The notes below the pieces were generated by a model. That model did not search any database and had not been told where the DNA came from. It saw nothing but the letters and a program-made list of their open reading frames with translations. The position numbers and the translations under genes are program-made. DNA of 64,000 bases from Hanleya hanleyi (taxonomy: Eukaryota; Mollusca; Polyplacophora; Lepidopleurida; Hanleyidae). The stretch is taken from contig JAVTVY010017461.1 of NCBI GenBank assembly GCA_036873755.1, positions 1 through 64,000 on the forward strand, written 5' to 3'. This document shows positions 1 through 13,400 of the stretch, one piece after another (within the stretch, counting starts at the first letter, position 1; every line of letters begins with the position of its first letter).

Positions 1-750
1 AGACAGACGTAAATTATTCGGAGATGATAGGACACAGCCTAATCGGTCAGAAGTTATCATTCGGATAAGGATCGGAAGAAGAAGAAACAATAATGGAAAT
101 AGGGATTTAAACAAAACATTAAAAAAATAGGGCATCCGGATTGGGTGACTCAGTAGGAAGAACTTCGTCGGGAGTAATTGTCGGGATGATTATATCATCA
201 ACGGGGTTCATCGATTGGACAGATTTAAAACTCTCTCTCTGAGTTTCAGTCTGACTAAATCAAAATATAAACAAACGCTTCTTATCTGATTAGTCGTTGG
301 TTTTAGATCTGGCGCCAAGGCCTGGGTTTCCGTTTTCAAACACCCAGCTCTGGGTAGATGAAGGTCACGCCTCTGGCCAGTCCGGTTTGGAGGCAGTGTG
401 GGACGACAGGTGTAGTGTACCGGGTGTATGTAACCCTCATCTCATATATTTTAACTTGTTTCATCAGAACAATATTTCATTCTCTAGAACCGATGATGGT
501 ATTCGATTAAGATAAATACATGTAGTATGTAGATACATCGATCAATTCCAGGAGAAATTTCTCTGTTCATATATGACGAGGTCAGGCTGTCTTCTCCACG
601 CAGTTGTGTTGAGCGTGACATTTCAAACATAAATTGAGAGGCAGCTCTGTGATTGGTCAGTACTCAGAACACGTAAACGGGGAGGTTGGTCTCAGATCTT
701 AACCAGCGACATGTCAGATGGGGAGCATATTTTTTAGGTCTGGTTTTAAT
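1..750. repeat. EGFR intron 4 with interspersed repeat (about 400-705)
   Basis: No EGFR exon 5 is visible. Bases about 400-705 resemble 56060-56345 in the same orientation: shared blocks include CTCATATATTTTA, ATCGATCAATTCCAG, CTGTGATTGGTCAGT and TTGGTCTCAGATCT. This is a two-copy dispersed repeat of unknown class. Bases 1-400 hold nothing recognisable. Confidence 0.6.
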
Positions 751-1137
751 CCATCTTCATTTTATCCAGCCAATTTCTACGTTCCCACTTCGAACTTCCC
801 TTGATATATCTGGATCCCTTCAATGATCAAATAACTTATAAATAGACACGAGACGTCACTGACCTCGAAAACATTTGAAATTCGAAATGGGTCGCACAAG
901 AGCGTTATTGATTGGCTGACCTAATTAGTGGGCATCATATTATGAGAAGGACGCCGCTAATAGAGGATGATGTCACTCTATGTGACTTCACTCGCAATCG
1001 ATGTGTACGTTCTGATTGGTTCTTCTGTCGTTAGCTGGTGAAATTTACACCTCGGATTTTGAACGCTGAAGGGGTCAGATAAATCAAGGCAGGTTCGAAG
1101 TGGGAACGTAGAAATTCGCTGGATAAAATGAAGATGG
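751..1137. mobile_element. 387-bp MITE with ~62-bp inverted termini and 7-bp target duplication
   Basis: The left end starts CCATCTTCATTTTATCCAGC and the right end is its reverse complement; the match runs about 62 bp (751-812 against 1076-1137) with a few mismatches. Both ends abut TTTTAAT (744-750 and 1138-1144), a plausible target-site duplication. No coding capacity. It is a non-autonomous DNA transposon of unassigned superfamily; 7-8 bp duplications would fit hAT-like or related families. Confidence 0.8.
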
Positions 1138-1331
1138 TTTTAATCAGATTGTCTGATATTTTTCAATTTTAGCCGACGTGTTCTTTCGTATTCTACAATT
1201 ATCTCACGCAGGTTTACGATGTAGCACTATAATGCAAATGCTATGGCTATTTTCGATAGTAAGCGCCAATAAATAATTCGACCAGAAATTAATTTACTTC
1301 GATTCGACTAACCCAGGCAATTTGCACGCAC

Positions 1332-1430
1332 CTGTCTGGCAGTTATGAGGCCCAGGTCCCCAGCAGTGTTTGCTCCCTCTATTAAGTGGAACATTAAAAG
1401 GGACCGAGCAGTGGTCGTCACAGGGTTCAC
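1332..1430 (-). CDS. EGFR: EGFR exon 4: first furin-like cysteine-rich module
   Basis: The exon of 99 nt has acceptor AAACAG and donor GTGCGTGC. In phase it reads C-EPCDDHCSVPFNVPLN, then HCWGPGPHNCQT. The CWGPGP-x-x-CQ signature is the hallmark of the EGFR/insulin-receptor furin-like region directly after L1. The exon ends with one extra base, phase 1, like the preceding ones. Confidence 0.92.
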
Positions 1431-4400
1431 CTGTTTGAAAACAAATATATGTAATTTACATGTGTATATTATGTAGGCCTGATATATATACACGATGCAC
1501 GTGTTCAGAGTTACTTTGAACTGCAGTCAGTGGTTCATTTATGAAATCGATTAGGCCAAAGGGAACGTACTCTGAACGACTTCATGGAAACGTCATTTAA
1601 ATGGAGTTGTCTCCCTTCCACAGACACTGGCACATGGCCTGGTTCCATACAAAACAGCAAATGAAAATGTAAAAATGAGATATCTGCCCGGTTTACAACA
1701 CGTACTTTCCATTATCATGATTGCAGCTTTAATTGTATTTTATACCAAAATTTGACTTACAGTCGTGTCGTCTGTATGGCTGCCGTCTGAAGACGAGGCG
1801 ATCAGTGTGCTGATGTAAGATTACGTCCCATCTGATAGTGTTAATGTGACACAACAGAGGGTTCCCAGTAAATAGAACCTTCCCATTCGATATTTCTGAA
1901 ATGAAAAGGAAAATTCTGGTTATTGAAAGTCACACTCAAACACCTGAGCAAATATTAATTAGTCAATATGTAAGCGAACAAAACTGCGCCATAAATTGTG
2001 TTCGTTTATACGATACACCCGAAAATAAGGCCCTAGCAGTCTGATGATTGTTTATTTACATATTCAAGAAAAATAAAGATACAAAACACGACGTCGTACG
2101 CAAGGAATATATGCTTTTTCAATATTATACTACGTAAAACCTATGCGGGATACGTGCTGAGATAAATCATGCCACACACGAATGGGGTGAGCGCGTGCGA
2201 CGTAGGTGGCCAGTTAAAGGAGCTGCAGGCATGATGCGTTCCAACATCGGTGTGTCATTGATATTTTAATAAAATACTGATTAAAGTAATGATTTAAATT
2301 ATATGTGAAAAAGAATTCCATATTAACGTGATCATGGGATGAGAATTCCTTCTCTCGAGTGTAAATTTTCATCCTATGATCAAGTTTATATGGGATCCTC
2401 TTAATATCACATTATAAGGTACCGGTATAGACATATATCTGTTGTATTCTTCATTATGTTTTATCTTTATTTTTCTATGACATGTAATTGATAAATAATC
2501 TGCATGTGAGGGCCTTAGATCTGAACCTTATTGACCGACTTTGCTTTGGCAAATGGGGGACCTGTATGGCAAGCCAAAGTGCTTTTTATTCGAGAATTTC
2601 CGATATCGGAAATAGAATTCCCGATATCGGAATTAAAATTTTCGATATCGGAATCAAAATTTCCGATATCGGAAATTCATGACCTTCAGTTTCCGATATC
2701 GGAAATTGCAATTCCCGATATCGGAAATTAGAATTTTCGATATCGGAAATTGAATTTCCGATATCGGAAATTCAATTCCAGTTATCGGGAATTCAATTTC
2801 CTATATCGGAAATGCAATTTTCGATATCGGAAATTGTCACTGAATTTTCGGAAATTGCAACTCTAGGGTGCACTCCACACTTGCCACGGTTTCGTACAAA
2901 GTGGTGTCTCCCTAATTTTATATTAAGGAAGGTCGCCCGATTTTGACAGCAAGGTAATTCTTCTTACCTTTCTACTAACTGATGTCTATAGTATCAAGTT
3001 GCTGGACGTCACCATTTCTCCAAACGAGGATATAATAATTGCTTGTTGATCGCACCCACTCGCCGCTACAGAGTTAATCGTGTCCGGAATTGAATATCTG
3101 GCGGACCAAAATTTTCGGGAAGCGAAAATGATGATTCCTTTATGGCGATAAAATTTAACAAAAAACGAGTAGGTCGACCCCCTGTTTTTTCGCCATTTTA
3201 AATTGTCCTTTGGACGGGAAACACTTCAAAATACATAAAAAGAAAATCATTTCATACGTTTTCGCTGGGTTGCGGGTAGAATTTGACACATTTTTCATAT
3301 ATTTGATGGAGTTTTTCAGAAAAGTTGAAGGGTTACGGATGATTGCACGTCTTTCCTTCTCAATTTCAATAGCTCACAAGTCTCCTGAAATAAGTGTGCT
3401 CATTTAGAAAATATTTACTTTTACAAGGTTTTTGTTAAAGTTTTTACATCTATTTATGGCCGAAGATCCTAACCCATGCTTGTTTTCAGCCGCACATCAT
3501 TTAGGTGTGGAATGCACCCCTATGTTTTGTAAAGCTTCCAGAGCTTTCATTTCCGATATCGGAAATTCGGTGACAATTTCCGATATGGAAAATTCTATTT
3601 CCGATATCGGAAATTGAATTCCCGATATGGGAAATTCTATTTCCGATATCGAAAATTGTTACTGAATTTCCGATATCGGAAATTCTATTTCCGATATCGG
3701 GAATTGAATTCCCGATATCGGAAACTCGGAATAAAAAGCACTTTGGCTTGCCATAGACCTGCACAATGCCAACTGTCCAATCAGATTCCTTGATTATAAT
3801 TTTTTTCATCAATCCATTCCAATACATACAGTAAGAATCTAATAAATAGGCGGGATTAACGCCACAGGGGGCATGTTCTATCCCAGGAAATAATGAAGAT
3901 GGGTGTTTGACGTAATACTGGCGACAAATTAAATACTTAGCTTTTCTTTTTGTATAAAATAAATGGGAAAAACAAACATTAATCTAACAACACCTAATTT
4001 CAAATTCCACGCCCAGCTGAGTCTGTCATTAAAATAGTCCTCGAGGAATTTGAAACTTTTCAACCTGTTCTATATGTCTATATACGATATGGATAATTTG
4101 GGCTGGTTGCGAAACTTGCACCGTTTAAAGGGTTTGTGAACATAAACTTAGTTTTTTAACATCAGGCGAGAGTTTAGACATCATTTCTATCAGAAGCTTA
4201 GGATCGTCGTTGGACAGGGTCGCAGATGTGTCATCAGCGAAGTGTAGAATTTCCATGACACAGCTTGCAGCAATAAGAACCGGACCTAAAATGGATCCCT
4301 GTGGACTCCACAGGAAAACCGGTTAAAACGATGATATTATGCGACTATACTGAGTACACTGATTTTGAGACGATAATCAACTATGGAAACATTTGTTAGA

Positions 4401-7400
4401 CGTTCCCTCAAATCCATGATCTAACTTATACAGAAGATGCTATGGTTGAGAAAAGTCTAGAAAAGTTGCGACAGAATATTGTCTCTATGGCAGCAACTAA
4501 TTAATCACGCAGCGACACAGCGACACAGCGACACAACCGTAAAAATTGTGGAGTGATTAGCTCGAAATTCATACGGATCACTTTATGTTTATCGGATTTG
4601 GCACATTTAGTCAGTCAACTGTCAGAATGGGGATCGCCAGCCACACTTGGTGGCGCCAGTGCTCCAGCAGGTAAAGAAGACGTGACGTTATAAAATGAAC
4701 AATTATAGCGTCGTTACATTACGACGTTGCCTTTGTGACGTCCAGAAAAACATGGGCATGCGCCAATTAAATCTTGGTACACGTAGCCACCTAGCGTCAG
4801 TTCGAGCTGGCGAACCCCATTAACACCTTTTGTTCTCCTGGCTCCCTTACCGCAAATAGAACCGATTTCGAATCAAATATATAGAACTCAAATCTTAAAT
4901 GTACACTTATTTGAGATCTCTCTGGGATCACATTCGCTTAAGATGTAATTTTCTCTTGCTTTTGTCTGTTTGCAGAAACCGCTAATGTGTTTCGATATGG
5001 AGCGATTCGTTCTAAGAGGATGTAGGATAAGATTACAATATGTTCTTACCTCTAAGAGCTGGCATTAGCAGTTGTCTCATTCCCCTCGTGTGCTCTAGAT
5101 TTGACGTCACTCCCACAAACAAACCATACACGCTCTCGTTATTAAACCTATTAAACCATAGGTTATCTCCTCTGATGAGCTGAAGATTAACCAAAGGAAC
5201 GACGTCAACATTGACCAGGGCAATCAGAACGTATCCAGTCACGATGCGTATCGTGCGCAAAAAGCTCAGATCATAGTTGATCGATTCATCGTCCAGATTC
5301 GTCAGCTCCAGGTTACCGTTAACCATTGTACACCCTTCATAGCGCCTGCGCAGTCTGTTGTAGTGGACTCGAGCGCTTCCCGATTGGCCCATACCCGAGT
5401 GCGTACCGAAACATTCTAAAAAAAATAACAACAAAGTTATTTGATCACGGGTTAAGCTAATCATGTAGGGCATTTTTGTGTCTGTGTTTATTATCTGACC
5501 ACGATGCAGTGAACATCCTACGCGTACTCGTTAGGTGGCAACCAGCAACCTCCGAACAGGGTTATCTGTCCTTCTGCCAGTCGATCGACCCTGCTGCCAT
5601 TTACTTTACATATAGCCCTTTTCCAAAACATCATTTCACAAAACATGAATTCACACCTGCCAAGTACCACGGAACTTCCGTGAGTTACAAGAAATCTGCT
5701 CTGATCTCACGGAAAGTCTTTTCCGAAAATAACATGGGATAAATGGGAGTCTCACGGAATTAAATCCATATATTTAACACAGAGTAAATAGAGATGTAAA
5801 ATTTGAATTACACAGGAGTCTCACGGAATTCTGATACCATAACTTGGCAGTTCTGTGAATCTTGCCAGCCAAACAGTCCTTATGTGCATACTAAATACTG
5901 GGATATTTAGCTTTGCAGATGTGAATGTGCGTGAGCATTAATTGATTCCGAAAAACAAACATTGCTGATTTGTTTTCAAACAAACGACCGTTAGGTTTGA
6001 TGGAGTATTGTTGTTGTTGTTGTTGTTTCTGTAAGGAGATGAACAGTAACTTAATTACCGGTAGTCATCGATTGTTTGTTTTCTTTTGTCTGCCGAATCA
6101 CCCAAATGCGCTGCAGTTCATTAATTCTGGTTAATTGAAGTTGTTGCGATACAGAGCAGTTCGGATAATCTCGCACTTTTAATCTCCGCCAACGGCTACA
6201 TGGCTTGGTGAAGACAAACTGTGTGGAGAATGTCGATCAACTGGCAGAAGGGGAGATAACCCTGTTTGGAGGTTGGGCAACCAGTTCCTTGAACTGATTC
6301 TCATGGGAATTCATAACCTCCCCACAGCGCCTGCTCCATTTCGTAGGCTCACTCCATTATGACCCTGACTCCAACAGAGGAAGATGTACTTTACGACGTG
6401 GTCAAGACGTATAGGGGAAAACACGCGCCCACACGGTTCAGTTTGAATCCGACCGAGCAACTTCAGTTTTGCACATGTGCGAACTGCCTGTCATACGCTT
6501 TGCCCATATAAATGGGGAGAATAATCTCTAGATCGTTGTTTTTAACGCTAGGTTGTGCAGAATTGAAAAGTAGGCTAATCGGAATATTCAACAGACATCG
6601 AGTTAACTATATATCATGTCACTTCCGGCGCTGTGCTGCTCGCGAGAGTATCGTGGCTGAAAATCTGACTGGTGGCTGGGGTATCTTCATACCCCAGTGA
6701 GGTGGTTGGGGAATTCATTCTATGGGAAATAAACGTAATGCCGAAATATACTCGCCTCCAATGTTAGAGAGCTAGTTCAGGTTGCAATCTAGGTAAACCA
6801 AGATGGTAAATCAGGGGATATACCTGAGTTTACTGAGATTGGTTCAGGATGGTGTGCAATTAGCTCAGTTCGCGGGAAGCAAAAGCATTTTCAGGGATAG
6901 TTGAGCTAGATTCTGTAACGTTAGACAGTATCACAGGTCCAAACCTTCGAGTCTACACAGGTTTATTGGATATAACAAGATTCGTTTGTTTATGTAATTA
7001 TTTCTAATTCTTTTTCTTATGTCGAACCGTTCACAGGCTGCTTGAATTTATACCGTCATACTGTATATATCACGATAGTGAGGGTATGAAACGGCTTTGA
7101 GAGCGGATGGCCACATCTCAGCATATACTACATTGATATACCAGTAAATTTAATAGCTTTACTTCAATACCATTGGAAGTGTTCACACGAAATATCTTTG
7201 GTCTCACTGGCATCTTTCTGTGTCTTTTTATTTATTTTTTTCAGGGAGTGTCTCAGGTAAATCAACCAATTGTAGGCTACTCTAATTAGCAGACTACCAT
7301 AAAATAAACTAGAGATCACAGAGTTCAGCCGGAATATTAAAGGTATATTTATTCTGATTCTATAATCTGGTATGTAGCATTTTATACCCTAAAATAACGG

Positions 7401-10400
7401 TTACGTAACGGTGATCTTATGTACCCTATAAAACGGTGATGTAAGATACCCTATCAAAACGGTGATGTAAGATACCCTATCAAAACGGTGATGTTATTAT
7501 ACCCTATCAAAACGGTGATGCAAGATACCTATCAAAACGGTGATGTTATATACCCTATCAAAACGGTGACCCACCAGTCTATTGTATGGCTATGATGTTA
7601 TTGTCGTTGCATGTCTACAATGTACACAAAGAGAAAAATCATGAGCAAATCTGTGCAAAACAGAATCATGCCTGCTATGATATGACACTTTATCATTAAT
7701 TAATACAAATTAGCCTGCATATACATGTACAAAACAATGTATATATATAATGTTAAACTTTTTTGAGATTTACATGTAACTTGTCTCGAGTTATTTCTTG
7801 TCAAAACTACTACAAATGTTCACAGTTCAACGATTAAACTATAAACTTAACAATACACAAAGTATTCTGTATCAGGACACCCTTATTTGGTCCTTATACC
7901 GTAGCGTTTTCGCTACAATCATAACTCGAAAAAACTCTAATTGTGTACATATTTATATAACACAATTACCAGTACAATGTTACAATGTACTGCACATATC
8001 AACGAACCTGATAGCAACCAACAGATCAAATGGCCAGCAAAGTTTATATGTGGTACCTTGCCCATTTCATGATGTTGTTAGGAATTACCTGTTACAGTAG
8101 GAATACACTATCTAATATGGTGTATGCTAATATATCTATACACTTGAACTACAATGCATGATAGAATCTAATACACTTCAATACAAGAATTGTTTACAGA
8201 TTAGGTTACTTTTGACTCTGCTCATATGACCCAGGTCGGACGCACAAACAACCTGTCAGAGTCCTATACATGTATAACAATATAACATACATGAAGTAGT
8301 CTCCTCAAAGCTAAGATTATTTAGATAAACCTCTAACTGGGAGCTGAACAGACTCCCACATTAATATTATGAACCATGACAAACCTTTACTGTTGTAGAA
8401 CATACATATAGAAAGGAATTTAAATAAAATGGAAATCACTGGCAAGCTCAAATGCATTAGAATGTAAAAGCTATGAAATATAAAAGCTCAACCTGTGGTT
8501 ATTCTACCATGTACGTGCTCATGGAAAGATACTTTTCCTGCATGGGCATAGGGCTTATGGTCATTCCACAGTACACATATATATGGAACAAAATGTGGCA
8601 GGAGTTAGATCATCTAAGATCCTATTAATATATACCTTGTCGATGATCAACAAATGCTTTAACATGTCTATAGACTTATTGTTAAAATTCTCAAATGTCA
8701 CATTTAACATTAGGGACAATTATCCAAGTCTCTTACATTATCCATGCTATCTAAGAAAAGATAATTTACCTACTGACATCTCCAGAGAAAGACAAACCTG
8801 CTTGGAGCATAATCAAAATTGTCTCAGCATAATTGTTCAATCAATGAGCAGGTTTTACGGATCAATCCTGATTTTCATTATTAAATCGCTTTTTACAATA
8901 CACAGCAGATCAATAGATTTCCCAGGTTAAATCATACTTCCATCTTGGGCCGCTCTCTGAGAAATTCTGCTGTCAGACCTGAAATACGTTCGGCTTACCT
9001 CTGGCACATCATGGACACAGTGGGTGCATCCCATGACGGCCAGAATCGAACAGAGCCTGCACGCAACCTCGCTGTTAGACTGACCATGTGGGAGTATTCG
9101 CCTGGTTATAAAGACCTGTCCTCTCACACTAGCCTACTCACCTCTGTGGGATGGTTCTATGATCGTTTCACCTATTTGTCCCCCGCCGCAACGCGGCCGG
9201 GGACTTTAAAATGGTTCTTGCTTCTATGTGTCCGTGCATGCAAATACTTCGTAAGCAATAACTTCTAAATGCTTTGTTGGATTCCTCCGAAATTTGGCAT
9301 CTGCATTCTTTGCGACAAGACGTCTCTTGGTATTACGTTTCAGCAAGATCCGCCTGTAGGTGGCGCCACTGGGGTCTTGCTTCTATGTGTCATTGCATGC
9401 ACGGACATGTCCGTGCAAATACTTCGTAAGCAATAACTTCTAAATGCTTTGTTGGATTCCTCCGAAATTTGGCATCTGCATTCTTTGCGACAAGACGTCT
9501 CTTGGTATTACGTTTCAGCAAGATCCGCCTGTAGGTGGCGCCACTGGGTCTTGCTTCTATGTGTTCGTGCATGCACGGACATGTCCGTGCAAATACTTCG
9601 TAAGCAATAACTTCTAAATGCTTTGTCGGATTCATCCGAAATTTGGCATCTGGATTCTTTGCGACAAGACGTCTCTTGGTATTACGTTTCAGCAAGATCC
9701 GCCTGTAGGTGGCGCCACTGGGGTCTTGCTTCTATGTGTCCGTGCATTTACGGACATGTCCGTGCAAATACTTTGTAAGCAATAACTTCTAAATGCTTTG
9801 TCGGATTCCTCTGAAATTTGGCATCTGGATTCTTTGCGACAAGACGTCTCTTGGTATTACGTTTCAGCAAGATCCGCCTGTAGGTGGCGCCACTGGGTCT
9901 TGTTCCAATCTTTAGTGCATGTCCGTGCAAATACTTCGTAAGCGATAAGTCCTGAATGCTTTGTCGGATTCCTCCGAAATTTGGCATCTGCATTCTTTGC
10001 GACAAGACGTCTGTTGGTATTACGTTTCAGCAAGATCCGCCTGTAGGTGGCGCCACTGGGTCTTGTTCCAATCTTGAGTGCATGTCCGTGCAAATATAGG
10101 CTGCGTAAGCAGCATAACTCTCTAAATGCTTTGTCGGATTCCTCCGAAATTTGGCATCTGCATTCTTTGCGACAAGACGTCGCTGGTATTACGTTTCGGC
10201 AAGATCCGCCTGTAGATGGCGCCACTGGGTCTTGTTCCAATCTTTAATGCATGTCCGTTCATGTTTGTTCAAATCCTCCGCGAGCGATAACTTTCGAACA
10301 ATTTGTCGGATTTCTTCGAAATTTGGTAAATGCATTCCCTGCGACAAAACACCGTTGGTGATGCGTTTCAGCAAAATCCACCCGGAGGTGGCGCCACTAG

Positions 10401-13400
10401 AGTTCATTCCATTATTCCATGCTGCAAGTGATAAATTAGAACACTTGGTCGAATTTCTTTGAAATATCCTACATATGTACCTTTCTGGGTAACATGAGAA
10501 ACGTTGCGGCTCATCGGATTCGTCTCAAATTTGGCATGCATTTACCATGCCAGGAGCTGTTGCTTGGGATTGCCTTTCGCTCACTTGCACTCACAGGTGG
10601 CGCCACCTGGTGGCAACATCACAAATTCGTTTCCGGGTAATAACTTGAGAACTAACCGTCGGATTCTTCTCAAATTTTGTATGAATGTACCGTGACATAA
10701 GATGTCGCTTGATAATGCATTTCACTGACTTGCGCCTAGAGGTGGCGTCACCTGGTGTCAAAATCTAAATTTGGTTTCTGGGCAATAACTTGAGGACCCT
10801 CATCGGATTCTTCTCAAATTTGGTATGCAGATGTCCCCACGATACCATGTTCCTTGGGATTGTATTTTCCCCGCTTCTGCCTACAGGTGGCGTCTCCTGG
10901 TGGAAAAATTTGTTTCCGGGCAATAATTTGGCAACTGCTCATCAGATTATTCTCAGATTTTGTATTCATATGTGACCCACCCCAAATAACATGAACACCG
11001 GTGGGCATCTAGTACCGGCAATAACTTGAGGACCCCTCTTCAGAGTCTCAAAGTTCATATGCCGATACCATGACATGAGATGTCATTTGGGATTGTGTTT
11101 TGCCTGCTTGCACCTACAGGTGGTGACTCCTTGTGGCAAAGTCTAAATTTGGTTTCTGGGCAATAGGTTGAGGATGCCTTCATATTCTTGTCAAATTTAG
11201 TTTGCAGATAATATGCCATGAGTTGTCTCTTGGGGTTGCATTTCGGTTACATAATTTTCATGCTACATGGTAAAGAAAATATATTACAGTAGCAATCAAC
11301 ATTCAGTCAGCCATTCGGAGTTGATCTCAAAACCTGGGAAGGTGGAAAGACCCCTCTGCTTCTTACGCCTGTGAAGTAGCTGTTGCCATCCTCATGAATA
11401 TCTTCTGAAACCGACAGCGCTTATAAATATTGCTGCCATTTTGGCGGGGGACCTAGCATCCTCTGGCTGCTTGTTACTGTTTACAACTGATAAATACTGA
11501 CCAGGTCATGTCACCTGTACCTATCCTCTACATATACATTGTAGTATATACAAAAGATTGCCTTCTGGTCAATGGTAAACATGATCACCCACAGCATTGA
11601 AATAACACTGTGACATATCCTGGTGATAATCTTATATTGAAGAAATCTGGTATCACCACAGATATAACTTTAACACATATAGATATGGGTCTTTACATGT
11701 AAAAATATAGACCAGTATAAAATCACCAATCTGTATGGTGAAAATTATATTTAACAGAACTCTGACAAAAAGCACAAGAAAATTCTAGTAACACTAAACT
11801 AATCAAATATTAAGAAAATGACCTACATGTAACTATAATTATCAAAATAATTAGAGATTATCAAAATAATTAGAGATTATCAAAATAATTAGAGATTATC
11901 AAAATAATTAGAGATTATCAAAAAAATCAGAGCTGGTCAAACAATCGCGATGAGCATACAACATACCCACAACAACATGTCGCTGAAATTAGCCTATGTA
12001 TATATATATTCACTTGTTATTTCGGGATAGAACAAGCCCTCTGGGGTTTTATTCCCGCCACATATGCGGCTAACTACTCATTTCTGTATATTCTGCATAT
12101 CTGTTTTCTCTTGCAGTGTGATGAATAAATATTCATTCATTCATTCATTCATACAAAACAACGTGCGGGAACAGAGCCCTTCACATTAACACGTTTAGGG
12201 GTATTTCCGATAGATTTGCCAAGTTTCATACAAAATTGTATCAGCTGGTCTCCGCTCTCAACGCCGTTTCCCGCTTTCACTCTCTTCATGCAAAAAAAAA
12301 ACATGCCGACATTTACTCGCGACCCCAAACAGGCTGTGAACCGTTTAATAGACCGGAGAGCTGTCAGCCACTTCCCGTGACAATTTACGATGTACGATAT
12401 ATTTCCCTGGGAACGTGTCTCCTTCATAAAAGTTGAAAGTGGACGCTCTACATCATCCTCGATGTGGCTTAAATTTTGTGTCATGATTGGTCAAATAAAG
12501 TCATGATGTCCATCTGGTAAACAGTTCTATGAGGGGGTGGTTTCACCAAGAGTGCACAATATGAATATCGGAACGTTCAGACCTGAGCACTGTCACGTTA
12601 GACACTCATTGAACCGTTTGTGGTTACGATTCAACTTTTTATATGCACCGGTTCAACGATTGCGGCCAATATGAAAAGGGATGGACATCAAACCACGGAT
12701 TGAGGAAACGAGATGACTCGGTTAACCGTCGTAAATGCCTAAAATCAAAATATAAAATGAAAGATGTTCCTTAAATCCTAATATATTATTGCTGAGACAA
12801 TTCAAGGGAGATGTCCTTATTATATAAAACCATTTTCATAAGGTTAACCGATGAAGATATGAATAATTGTACTCCGCTAGGTTGAACCATCCACATTTTA
12901 TAATCAGAGAAGTAGCTCTTAATATCCATGTGATATTATATCGGATTATAAAACTTTTTGGGTTCTTATGACCACCGATTGGTTTTCTATCCTGAATTTA
13001 AAAAAAAACATATTATGATGGCTCAATCTATAAATAATTTCTAGTTTATACCATTTCTAACATTTTCTCCTAATCGAAGTATGCATCAACGAAAAAAATG
13101 TATTTTACGTATACCGTGAATTTTGCACATATGCAGAACGACTTTCAATGCATCAAGAAATAATTGCTATTTAGTGCAGTTAAAGAAAAGTTACGTATAC
13201 AAGTTTTATACATAAGTGTAGTATTTTTATTTTATTAATTTTTTTTTTTGCATTATCTCCAAGTTCTTGCACATATGTAAAATAAACTCTTTTACAGATG
13301 TATAACATAATGATGCGTGCATATGAATCATTTCCACGCAGGTGAAATGAATGCGAAATAAGTGAGTTAATTCTGTGCAGGATTTTTGCACATAACACAT

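Larger units (their letters stand above)
2556..3770. mobile_element. Foldback-like element with palindromic GATATC arrays in both arms
   Basis: The left arm begins with GGCAAGCCAAAGTGCTTTTTAT, mirrored by the right arm around 3731-3755. Inside each arm is an array of TTCCGATATCGGAA-type units: about 11 units at 2595-2850 and about 8 at 3545-3728. The arms continue inward with GGGTGCACTCCACAC near 2868, mirrored by GTGTGGAATGCACCCC near 3507. The 0.65-kb centre has no coding signal. Long inverted arms with internal tandem repeats are the architecture of Drosophila FB/Galileo-type foldback elements. Outer ends and target duplication are unclear. Confidence 0.75.

Noticed and set aside
1..1331. 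Search for EGFR exon 5 (next furin-like module)
   Set aside because: No Cys-rich phase-1 exon with proper splice sites was found; the region holds a MITE and a dispersed repeat.
2595..3728. CRISPR-like array
   Set aside because: The repeats are short palindromes without unique spacers of constant size and lie in an intron of an animal gene.
8927..9127. Possible minus-strand exon with Cys residues and a GTAAGCC donor
   Set aside because: No frame gives a recognisable domain, and it does not fit in phase between EGFR exons 1 and 2, which already join correctly.
9390..10240. Overlapping 85-127 codon open frames with repeated LLKRNT-RRLVAKN-DAKF motifs
   Set aside because: They are translations of the 162-177 bp satellite on the minus strand; similar frames appear on the plus strand and the unit is not always a multiple of three.
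12149..12484. 111-codon minus-strand frame
   Set aside because: No family resemblance and no splice context; it lies within EGFR intron 1.
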